Source of the DNA: Perca fluviatilis
Taxonomy: Eukaryota; Chordata; Actinopteri; Perciformes; Percidae
Direction: 5' to 3'
Length of the DNA: 64,000 nt
Assembly: GCF_010015445.1 (NCBI RefSeq)
Contig: NC_053115.1
Location: 12,374,024-12,438,023, forward strand
In this document: piece by piece, positions 1 through 10,518 of the stretch
How positions within the stretch are numbered: position 1 is the first letter of the stretch
How the letters are laid out: each line of letters begins with the position of its first letter
The notes under the pieces: generated by a model
What the model was told of the DNA's origin: nothing
Seen by the model: the letters and a program-made list of their open reading frames with translations, nothing else
Databases searched by the model: none
Made by a program: the position numbers and the translations under genes

Positions 1-1189
1 ACGACAGCCAGAAAGAAACAGTTAAGATCATTTAGGTCATACTGGACAAACTCACCACAAAGTTGTGGTTTGTCTGTAGGGAAACCCAATCACGCTGGTA
101 AACGCACACAGCAGGCTTGTATGAAGATATATCTGACATTATGTACAATATGTCGGAAGAGATTTGAGCTCACCTCAGCTCACTTCTCTCTGGCTGGTCA
201 TGTATGGAGTAAGATTGCGCGAGTGGTGATGTGCAGGAGGAACAAATAAAAGGTTATCAGAGAAATCCAGTCATTGCGCGACAGTTAATTGTCAGCCCTG
301 GTGCGGAGCAGAGGCACTTCTTTTGCCTGCTGATAAGGTTGCGCTCGTGCGGTCTGCTGAGCCGTTGCGTCTCTGCACGAGGTTAGATGAAGGAAAAGAG
401 AGGCTCTGGTTGCAGCAAAATCCCTTAGGTGAGGGCTTTCTGGCTACTTTATCTCAAAACAGGGCAACGAGAAATGGTACACCATGTACTTTTCCACAGG
501 GGATGTATTTCTGGCTGTACGTTACCTTTCCATACATAATGAGCATTACTGACAAGTAGCAGTCTCATGCATCACTCAGGTGTGTAAAGGTGAACCAGCA
601 ACAGTACAATTTTAGGATGTCTACATGCTAATTGTTCTATGAATAAACAGGCCTAATTGCATTCATATTCAAATTTTTCAGTCAAATGGCACTGATTTGC
701 ACTCTTTATGAACCCAACCAATTTAGTACATTTAGTACAAGTATAACGGTTGACTCATACAGTGAGTTTCAAAACCAGTCCGTGCCGGGCTGTACAACCA
801 GTCTCGCAGTTTTCTTTCTGCTGATAGAAATCAGTTCATTCAGATGCTGATTTATTGCTGAGGGAAATATATTTAATTCCATGTGTCCTTTAAAACTGAA
901 CTGATCAATGTTTTTATATAAACAACTGATTAAGATAACTAATGTGAAATGGGAAAGGAGTTGCTCCTAGTGACAAACTCACAAAGAATTATCACGCAAG
1001 TCTGTAGTTCCCGTCAGTTCTACAGAGCGTTTAAGCGTTTTTTTAGCTCACTGTTTAGTTTTTTTCCGGCTCTCAAATTTACTGTTTTAATCTCATTAGC
1101 TTTGTTTCCAGCCGCAGCAGGCAGCTGCTTTATGGTGAAAAAAAAAAAAGAAAAAAAAAAGAAGCTCTAATAAACTCACTGTACATTAC
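1..1189. other. No gene recognised
   Basis: Only short chance ORFs and an A-rich run near 1137-1165. Confidence 0.6.
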
Positions 1190-1345
1190 CTACTCAGCAC
1201 CAACAAAAAGTTAACAAAGACAAAGTCAGAGACTAGCTGGTGAACATAGTGGAGAGTTTAGCAGCTAAAAAGCCTGATATTTCCCTCAGGAGTTGGTGGA
1301 GACTAAAACAGAGCTTAAAGGAGAGTGAATGTTGGACATTGGACA
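1190..1345 (-). mobile_element. Dispersed repeat, family R fragment
   Basis: GTCAGAGACTAGCTGGTGAAC and CCCTCAGGAGTTGGTGGAGAC are the complement of segments in the other two copies. Confidence 0.6.
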
Positions 1346-1774
1346 TTGTGGTGGACACAAACTTAACTCCAAATGAATGCTCATATCAGGCAATTGTTGG
1401 CTAACATGTTTGCCACAACAACTTTAGAAGGTCAACGGTTATATCATTGTCAATGTTTGGTTCACAGCTTGTTTGGCCACTTTGAAGTGCAACATCAATA
1501 TACAATAAATATTTCGCTTGAGAATCTGAGATCCGGTTCTAAAATTTTATCATGTCAAGGGTGTTCATTTTTTCTCTGAAGTACCATCACATTCTTCATA
1601 ATGTGACAAAAGGTGTGACTGAAAATAATGCACAAAGTCAAAATACAATTGTTTGTGCTCCTTTTCTGTATACCACTCAGTGACCGCGGTCGCACCAGGA
1701 CAGTTTCTTGGAATGGTACTACGTGACTTCATTTTTGGGTGAGGCAGAGTCTAGTCAGTACCAGATAAAGATGG

Positions 1775-1877
<103 letters not shown>

Positions 1878-2037
1878 GCCGAGTGGCCCCAGTGTAGTTG
1901 AAGCACAATAGGGTGATCCTTCAATGCATTTATTTCTGTCTATGGTGGTATAAATACTAATGGGTGATGCCCTCATATTATAAGAGACTGATACTGCAGC
2001 TCTGAGCAGCACATGTGCTTACTGATAGACCACGGCC

Positions 2038-2324
2038 CAGTGGTGGAAGAAGTATTTTAATCGTTTCGTAAAAGTATTAATACCACAGTGTATAAATACT
2101 CTGTTAAAAAGTACAGCAATCAAAATCTTACTCAAGTAAATGTACAAAAGGATTACTATTATATTATTATAATAATGTATTAGCTGATTTATATTTTGTA
2201 TTAACAATGTGAATCTTGAATTTAACGTTTACATGTAGTGGAGTAGTATAAAGTAGCATTAAATGGAAATACTCAAGTCAAGTACAGTACTTGAGTAAAT
2301 ATACTTTGATACATTCCACCACTG
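2038..2324. mobile_element. hAT-type MITE (CAGTGGTGGAA ends)
   Basis: 287 bp with inverted ends CAGTGGTGGAA and TTCCACCACTG. Flanking octamers CCACGGCC and CCATGGCC differ at one base, as expected for a hAT 8-bp target duplication. The interior (ACTCAAGTAAATGTAC, ATACTCAAGT) is that of a common teleost MITE. Confidence 0.88.
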
Positions 2325-3238
2325 CCATGGCCTCTGTATGAAATGCCACTATATTTTTTGCTAAGAATGCCCCTGGCATAATAAGGAGTGTTTTATTTTT
2401 GCACCCCAGCTTGGGGCATGACTGTTCAGTTGGCACATAGCCGCCTGCAGGGGGATGTCAGTTGTGACTTTCCAGTAATAACAAGGGCGTGTTGTTTTCT
2501 GTGTGCATATCTCTTGTACGTCCGTGTGTGAGACAGAGAGGGAGTTTTATTTCAAACTAAACAACCAGTCACGACGAGAAGACAAAGCCAAAGAAGGATG
2601 CACCCAGATCAGTAATGGGAAGCTCATGCTATGCATTGAATGTCTGTGTGTGCCTACAGGGTGAAAGCGAGAGGACCCTTTTTTCCACTTTTCTATTGAT
2701 TCTGTGCCCACTTATCTAGATTGGATGTTGGATGCCCTTTATGCAAGTCATCCAAATATCATTAGGGTTAAACCCACCATGTGGTTTCGGTTTAGAATGT
2801 GAGGAACGCATGCATGGCCCGTGGATGTTTCTCTACTCTCAGGCCCTACATGGGGCAAAATAACATTCTCTGCTCTCACGGAGCTGAAGGTGGAGACGGA
2901 GTAAAAATACATACATACAGAACATCAATAAACCTGCGTTTTTGGAGAGGTTCTGAGATGTAGCACTCAGGAGGTAGCATTGCATGCAAGGTTTTACTCA
3001 GTGCAGGGGCCACAGTGTGAATAATCATATTGTTTATTATTACAAAGCTGGCTGATTAATGTGGAACAGGAGGAACATTGCATTTTATACATTTTTAAAA
3101 GAAAAAATGTTAATTACAGTTTTGGTGTTTTTTCATTCTTTTCCTGAGCTGGACATTTTTCCAAAGAGGAAAGGAAAACATCTTGGCTTTATATTTCTGT
3201 TGTTCTTGTACCCTCTTTACTTTCCAGGCAAAATTAAG

Positions 3239-3277
<39 letters not shown>

Positions 3278-3375
3278 TGTAAGGAAGTGTTCTTGGAAAA
3301 TAATGGCTGCAAAGTCGCATTAACAGCCAAACATTTCCTCTGTTTTCCCATGCCCTGTATTTATGCTCTCAGTGC

Positions 3376-3457
<82 letters not shown>

Positions 3458-4276
3458 GTGCTACTGTGTTTATTCACTTTCTAGCCACTTCAGTCATGTG
3501 GTTTCTATAATAGCCCTGATTTCATTATACATGGAGTTTAGGTGGAAAGTTGGTAGAAGTGCTGATTTATTTCTAAAGTGTGGTTAATAAACACAGATTA
3601 TAACTTAAATTGCAGTTTCCGTTCATTGAGATATTTATAAGTTACATATATATTTGTGTATAAGTCATAAATTACTGATGAACTGTGCCCAGAACATAGC
3701 GAGGCATTTAAGGCCTGATATGCTTCACTGGAACAGTATCAGGCTGGCTGCACCAGATTTAAATGTGTGTATCTATGAGAATCAGAAGTAGGACATTGCC
3801 ATAAAAAAAATCCTGCACGCACAGCTGAACAGTGCTGGATAAATAATTATCGGAAAACGGATCTTCTCCTATCAGAATAAACTCAACAACCTGATTACCA
3901 TTTCTGAGTTTAGGTAAAATTCTACATGAGTGAAAAACAGCTTGTAGTGACACACTGAGAGGTTTCAGTTGATTTTTCTCATGACATGAGTGCAAGTATG
4001 GAAATGGTAGGGCAGAATTGCCTCATTTTTGACACTCTTCTCAGTATCTTCTGCTTTTTGTTGTTCACTGTCAATTCATGCAGGCCAAGGTTGAAAATAG
4101 TCCCGGTTGTAGCAAAATGAGTTTCGCACCTATTTGATGTTCAGAAAAGGAGTGAAAGTTTTCAGTGTTGAAATATGAAACTGAGAACACAACTCAGTGA
4201 GAATCTTTTGAGATTGCAGGAAAGTTCATCAGCTTCATGATTCACACGGTTTCCACCGCTGATTTCCACATGATAT
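2325..4276. other. No gene recognised
   Basis: Apart from the microsatellites around 3.2-3.5 kb, nothing coding or repeat-like was identified. Confidence 0.6.
3377..3455. repeat. (AC)n microsatellite, 79 bp
   Basis: Uninterrupted. An opposite-phase (GT)n run lies 100 bp earlier (3241-3281), so the two could pair as a hairpin. Confidence 0.98.
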
Positions 4277-4280
4277 TTAA

Positions 4281-5452
4281 AGGGATGGTTCGGCGTAATA
4301 GATGTTGTGCTCTGTGCGGGATCTCGCGCGATCACCCGGTGTTGCTGAAAAAGTTTTTTGGTATAAGACGGCCAGTTCCAGGTATGCACTAATATTTTGT
4401 TGGTAGAACCAGTTTGCAACAATTATTAGTTAACACTAAGTTGTAAACACTTTAAAAATAATTAAAAACTTTGGATATATAGCAAGAAGCGAGAGAACAG
4501 CAGAAGAGATCAACGAAATGGCGGAGTTTGAGGTTAGCATCGAACGTGACGATGAGTGGCTCAATTTGGAAAGTCGCCCGTACCTGATATCGGGTGATGA
4601 CTCAGAAATGATTTTGGGAGACCTCAAAGATGACGACCAGTCCGATGATTACAAATCAAGTGCAGCTTTATTCAAACAGTGAACAAACTTTCATGACACT
4701 GGGACAACCATGAGCATACAGACACGTCTGCCCAAGGATGAACCACATGTACATCATAGTGAATACCTTTTAAACTCTTTTTGTGCTTACACAGCATGAG
4801 ACATCTATTTCAGCACACAAGTTTTACTCTCAAACTACACCTTTTATGGCCGATGCTCCTAATAGATTCTCACATTCCTGGCTCCGATTCCTCTGTGTGA
4901 AAGTTGTACCCAAACTCATAATAGATTCACACATTCTAAGCTAGGCTTCACTATGAGACCATATCATCTTAAACTGACTGGTCTCTAGAAACTCCTTAGA
5001 ATATATAAGATACATTCAAACATTTGCATGCACACATACCAAACCTATCAGTACCTATTCGAGCCTGAATACACGGACGAGGAGCTACAACTAGTGGAGG
5101 AGAATTGGAGAGTGAGCTAGCTAGCAGCAGTAGCGGTAGTAGCAGAGAGTAGAAGCCATCAGGCAAGTGTTATTTAAATAAACTCCTGGTGTACTTACAA
5201 ACTTTCCAATGCCTCGTTTTATGAATACAGAACCTATTTGTACTACTGTAGAAGTTTGGTACCATTCCGGGCATTATTAGTGGGGTAATTTATGAGATAC
5301 ATCTTTGGATCCATTAGCGCCTGCACTATCCCATTCAGCTGATAGCGCTAACTCGCCCAATGTTCGACCAAGGTAAAAAAGCTTCTGGGGGGTGTTTGGC
5401 TTGAGGTCATGGTGCAAAGGACCCTAGGGTGAAATTACTCCAAATCATCCCT
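4281..5452. mobile_element. Kolobok-like DNA transposon, non-autonomous
   Basis: Flanked by TTAA on both sides (4277-4280, 5453-5456). Inverted ends AGGGATGGTTCGGCGTAAT and the complement of ATTACTCCAAATCATCCCT match at most positions. TTAA duplication with AGGG... ends fits the Kolobok superfamily. It is 1172 bp with no transposase domain that I can see, but it has exon-like coding pieces. Confidence 0.75.
4518..4682 (+). pseudogene. Small ORF inside the Kolobok-like element
   Basis: 54 codons from MAEFEVSIERDDEWLNLE, acidic, ending at a TGA right after an AAACAG. A second piece, YLFEPEYTDEELQLVEENW, lies at 5051-5109 after a TATCAG acceptor and before GTGAGC. From memory, both pieces resemble the N-terminus of fish proteins that share the cysteine-rich P2X7 C-terminal domain; that domain itself is not seen here. 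Function unknown. Confidence 0.45.
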
Positions 5453-5614
5453 TTAACACAGATCTCACCATACACGGTATGAAGCTGGTCAGCTGTCTGA
5501 TAATAAATCCCTGTGTCCAAATTGTACATACTTCATCCTAAACAGGAAATAATCACTCACACACATCACTTGATTTTTTTCACTCTAATGACTGTTGATA
5601 AACGGCCTTTTTTA

Positions 5615-5737
5615 CAGTCGGGCTGTAAACGGGTTTAAAAAGCTGTCAATCAAAATGTACTTGTCGGGCTCGGGCCGAACTCTATCGGGCTCGGGCCTTT
5701 TCGGGCCGTACTTTTAAGGCCCGATTACAGCTCTACC
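5615..5737 (-). repeat. GGGCTCGGGCC-type interspersed repeat fragment
   Basis: Contains repeated TCGGGCTCGGGCC motifs and ends CCCGATTACAGCTCT. It looks like a truncated copy of a dispersed fish repeat. The CCCGACCCG piece at 60.1 kb may be related. Confidence 0.5.
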
Positions 5738-6302
5738 TTAGAGACAAATTTGTGATTGTGGTCTATATAAATAAAATGTACTTGTCTTTACTTGCTCACT
5801 GTTTATAGGTTGTGTGCATTTTAGTTGCAAGGTGGCATTGCTCAAGGGACTATGACAATGGAATTGTTGGTCAGCCCACCACTTTGGTCCAGAGTGAAAT
5901 ATCGTTATTGGTCCCCAGAGGATGAATCCTACTGACTTTGGTGAACCACTGACTTTTTCTCGCATAAAATGTTGTACAGACATTCATGTTCCCCTCATGC
6001 TGAATTGTAGTAGCTTTCATCTCCTGACCAATCATCTAGCGCCATCATCAGGTCAAAAGGTTTGTCCAATACTTTGGTTTACGAACAAATATCTGCTAAA
6101 CGAATGACATTCTCATCAGCCTCAGTTGTAATTTGTGTTTAGTGCTAATAAGAAAATGTTAGCACGCTAACATGCTAAACTAAGATGGGGAACATCACTA
6201 TACCTGCTAAACATGTAATTGTGAGCATGTTGGCATGGTGGAGAAAGGTAGCCACCCGACTAGTATGTGCTCATTGTGTGTGTGTGCGTGTGTGTTTGTG
6301 TG

Positions 6303-6568
6303 TGTGCAAGGTTGTAACTTTGCGTTAAGAAGTGGGGGGGGGGCACAAAACAGGGGGTCTAGGGGTCCTCCGCCAGAAAAATGTTTCCATTTGATAAGAA
6401 AAATATGTCTTACTTTCTTTATTGTTTAAAATAGTGGCCAATCACAGAGACCTATAGGCTAAATAAAGTATCAAACAAATTTGAAAGTGGGGGGGGGTGG
6501 GGACACAAACGGGATTTTGAAAAGTGGGGGGTACATGTCCCCCTGTCCCCGGTGGAAATTACGCCTTG

Positions 6569-6572
<4 letters not shown>
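6303..6572. mobile_element. G-rich teleost MITE
   Basis: Ends CAAGGTTGTAACTT and AAATTACGCCTTGG are imperfect inverted repeats. The interior holds G9-type runs and GTACATGTCCCCCTGTCCCC. It resembles a frequent fish hAT-like repeat. Confidence 0.65.
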
Positions 6573-6608
<36 letters not shown>

Positions 6609-6724
6609 ATATGATCTTAAATGTCATTGTGTGGTGCTCGAGTCGAGTGTCTCTGTGGTTTCCTGAACATTTTACATCTCAGGCTTGACTCAGACACACA
6701 TGAGAGAGAGAGAGAGAGAGAGAG
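6571..6724. repeat. (GT)n(GA)n and (GA)n tracts
   Basis: (GT)n into (GA)n at 6571-6609, and a second (GA)n at 6701-6724. Confidence 0.9.
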
Positions 6725-7375
6725 CACGGAAAACATTGTCGTAAAATGAGCCACATGTCAGATGAACCGCTTTGTGGATAAACCAAAGCACAAGTTTCAT
6801 ATTAAAGTGTGCTACTAGGTGTGCGAGTGTGTCTGTTATGGGTTTTCCTGCAATGGGACGGTGGCTGTGCAAACAAGGTCACTTCAAAAGTGTTAATGTT
6901 GGCCTGTTTGTTGTGATTGTTGTATGCATCTGTGGGGTGACTGTGTATCATGTTAGCATTGTTGGGAAGGTTACTTTGGAAATGTCCTAGGTTACCGATT
7001 ACAAGTTACCCTATTTAAAATGTAATAGTAGTGTAACTATTTCAAGTAATTTATCAACGTAATGTAACTTATTACATTTAATTACTTTGATTGATTACTT
7101 TTCTAAATTCCTAATGAATGTTTTTAACTGTAAACCATTTTCAAATGTTTAAACCTGGCAGTGTTAACCTTACAGCATAACTCAACACTGACTACTAACT
7201 CCTTTTAAAATCCTTCATCACATGAACTAAGATTATAATAATTTAATTTTGAATCACCACAAAGTCAGACTTCAGCACCTCTTATTAATGCACCAAGCAA
7301 GATATGGTGCTAAAATATGTCTCCAACACATGTATGCATGTCTTCCCTACTTGATTTAATGTGACTGCTTGCAGT

Positions 7376-7625
7376 ATAGTCTCGCATTGCCAGACACTCG
7401 GTCTGGCTAGTCCACACAGCATTCCTGGATTGGAGAAAATGCTCTGGTTTATTGCCATTTCTTTAAACCAATCACAATCGTTTTGGGCGGCACCAGGCGC
7501 CAGACGGAGCAATGGCGCCGCTGCAAAATGGAACATGTATATGTTCAAAGGTTGTTTTAGTCATGCAACAGAAAACTCAGATTGGACAGATAGTCCAATC
7601 TGACTATCTGTCTGACTATCTACAG
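7376..7625 (+). mobile_element. Teleost MITE nested in the hAT element
   Basis: Begins TAGTCTCGCATTGCCAGAC and contains TTTAAACCAATCACAATCG and GCGCCAGACGGAGCAATGG. A second copy of the family lies in the opposite direction at 43488-43655. Confidence 0.75.
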
Positions 7626-7749
7626 TTACTGTAAGCCTACTTACAGTAACTTACATACCTGCAGATGTTTCCTGAGGTTGGACATCAACATTTTTGACGT
7701 CTATAGCATTTTGACCGCTGGCAAACATTCTTAGCATTGCATGAAATGT

Positions 7750-7778
7750 TTATATATATATATATATATATATATATT
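7750..7778. repeat. (TA)n microsatellite
   Basis: Pure TA run inside the hAT element. Confidence 0.95.
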
Positions 7779-8639
7779 TCCAGCACTGGAACGCACTTTT
7801 ATTCGTTGCTATAGTGGCAACTCTCAGACAGCTTGAGAGGTAATTTAACTGTCTGACGGGTGGCGCTGCAAAATCAAACAGGAAAACCAATTGCAAATAT
7901 CAGAATAGCATCAAACTTTACTAGACGGCTGTGGCTGGAAATGGCAAAAGAAGACGTGCACTTATATTCTTCAACATATAGCCTAGGTTAAAATAGGAAA
8001 ATATTCAAATGTAACCCCCAATGTAATCATGAACATTTTCATAGGTAACTGTAATTTAATTACACATTTTTTCCCAGTAACTGTAACAGATTACAGTTAC
8101 CTTTATTTTGTAATTAAATTGCATAACACCGTTACATGTCACTAGTTACTCCCCAACCCTGCATGTTAAAGTGCGTGTGATGTTGATGATCGTATACCAG
8201 TACATCACATTGTGTAATATGTGCTATGCTCATTGTAAGTCAGATATAATTTGAGCGTGTGTAAAGTGAGCAGCTCTTGAAGCTGTGTGTTCTTGCCTCT
8301 GCAGCGAGGCATTTTCTCAGTAAAAACCACAGAGAGTGTTTCTGATCACAGCTGGAGGCAGGGGGACACCTGTCGACCTCCTCATCAGCCCTGTGGTCAC
8401 CCTGGCCTACATGCAACAGAGAGACAGACAGAAAAACAAATCTAACACAGGGATGTCAACAGAGGGGGGAAGAAAATGTTGGCTGTAAAAAGTCAGTGTT
8501 ATAGACAAAATCGGATTGGGTCATTGGTCATCATGTGTCTTTTAATGTCTGTGAGAGTGTGTTGATTTAGATGCACATTTTATCTGCAAATTAGCCTTTC
8601 TTCAAAATTCCTAAACCTTCACCATCAAGTTAATGTGGA

Positions 8640-8965
8640 CTTGTTCGCAAACAGCTGCCATTTTACACATCCAACAGATACAGAGCAGCATGAGCATCCT
8701 TTTGGAGCATCTAATAAATGCAAGTCCAATATTCACTCTCCACTAACTCCTGAGCAAAATATCTGGCTGCTAAATGCTCTACCATGTTCACCAGCTAGTC
8801 ACTAACTTTGCCCATCTGCTGTTTGGTGCTTGGCAGACACTGTTTATTTAGAAAACTATGCCGATAAAAATGGTAAGGATAAACCAAAACAGTAAAGGCA
8901 CGGTCCAGAAAACCAAAGTAATTTGTTAAAAGGTGCTAAATTTCTCCGTAGAGGGGAACTTCAGA
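8640..8965 (+). mobile_element. Dispersed repeat, family R
   Basis: Shares CATGTTCACCAGCTAGTCAC, CTGCTGTTTGGTGCTTGGCA and AAACCAAAACAGTAAAGGC with the 24.1-kb copy. The 5' part is diverged. Confidence 0.6.
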
Positions 8966-9203
8966 ATTAATTATCTGTGGGTTCATCACTATGAGTGACA
9001 CATTTCACATACAATTAGTCATTTGATCCATTGTTAATTACAAAAAAATATTGATTATAGAGGGAGATCACGTGACCGACGAATCGCATGGCTGTTTGAG
9101 GCTAAAGTTCCTTGCCCCATCTCCGCATTTTCATTAAAAACCAGGTCTATTCTTTTTTATTCAACGTCAATCGTTTCATTTGTCACCACAGTAACTTAGT
9201 GGA

Positions 9204-10142
9204 ATGCCTGAGGAGCGAAAAAGCAGGCCTCGCTGCCGTTTAACTGAGGACAGAACTGCCAACTCTGCTAATATGGCGACGGCTAGTGGGGATTCTGATG
9301 CTAACGCGGACCTACGCATGGAGCAGGCTATGACCAGGGTCCTGGAAAAGCAACAAAGCGGGCTTCAATCAGCGGTCCGCATCACAGTGACGGAAGCATT
9401 AGCAGAAATTGACACCTCGCTACAACACATCAGGACAGAGCTTGAGAGGCAGGGAAAAACCTAATACAGCGACTAGACGAGGCGCAGAAGGACAGCAGAC
9501 AGATGAGAAACACGGTGAAAGTCTGCATTGATGACCAGAGGAAATTTGAGTTGAAGTTGGCTGAACTGGAAGACAGATCGAGAAGAAGCAATGTGCTCAT
9601 CATTGGACTGAAAGAGGGCAGCAAAAAAGATGACCCAGTTGGATATTTGCAAAACCAGTTGCCAAAATGGATCCCCTCCTTACGGAACAGGGCTTCCATC
9701 AAAATTGACAGGGCACACAGAATCTACAGGAAGGGTGCAACGACACGCACGCTGATTCTCAGGTGTCTGAGATACCAGGACCGTCGGTCAGGCAATTATC
9801 CAGGGGGCGAGACAGGCACAGCAGGAAGGCCCGATTCGTGATTCCAACGCACCACTGCGCTTTAAGCCTGACTACAGTGCTTTCACCATCCAATGGTGCC
9901 AGGAATTGTGCAAGCTGCATGCTAAAGGCATCCCAAACTTTCTTATTTACCCCGCAACTCTGAGAGTAAACCACGGAGGGAGAACGCTCACATTCACTAC
10001 ACCCGAGGAAGCGGACAGGCTCTGTCGGGATCTGGATATGGAGGAGGGGGACATGGCACCCTCGCGGGGTACTTTGCAACCGGACCAGGAGATGCCATCG
10101 GGCCCGGAGGGCGGCGTGGGGACCTCTTGTCCGGTGCGGTGA
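9204..10142 (+). pseudogene. LINE ORF1 (RNA-binding protein), frameshifted
   Basis: The open frame starts MPEERKSRPRCR at 9204. One-base frame changes occur in the A-run at 9455-9459 and around 9780-9795. Reading across them gives a coiled-coil region (about 9390-9570), the RRM-type core SRRSNVLIIGLKEG, and a C-terminal domain with IPNFLIYPATLRV. This is the order of L1 ORF1p, which trimerises and coats LINE RNA. It is inactive as it stands. Confidence 0.8.
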
Positions 10143-10518
10143 GTCTGAGCGGGCGGACCCAACGACTGTGGATTAGCGTATCTGGAACACTGTGCAAGTT
10201 TGACTAAAGGACCCTGCATGTAAATTTGGCAACCTGACTTTAAAGGAATGTTTGATGAGGCTGAAAACATTTCAGAACTTAATAGATGGTTTTTTTAAAC
10301 ATTGTTCATGTTTAACATAGGAAAGCATTAGACCTGTTTCAGTTAACCTGTGATTTGAGCTGGAGTTTTTGTGTGAGCTGCATTTGGCCACGCATCTGGC
10401 AGAGAGGGAAGGGGGATTTATTTTATTTTTTGTGTTTTCACCACACTGTGCTTAGATCTAACACCTCACCCCTTGCTGCAAATGTGTCAGTGAATGTATA
10501 CATGTATACGTGTAAATT

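Larger units (their letters stand above)
6957..8161. mobile_element. hAT-type element, 1.2 kb, with nested insertions
   Basis: Inverted ends CATTGTTGGGAAG and the complement of CAGGGTTGGGGAG, with long AT-rich subterminal inverted repeats (GTAATTTAATTACA types). Flanks CATGTTAG and CATGTTAA match at 7 of 8 bases, a hAT duplication. No transposase ORF. Another MITE (7376-7625) and a (TA)n tract lie inside. Confidence 0.8.
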
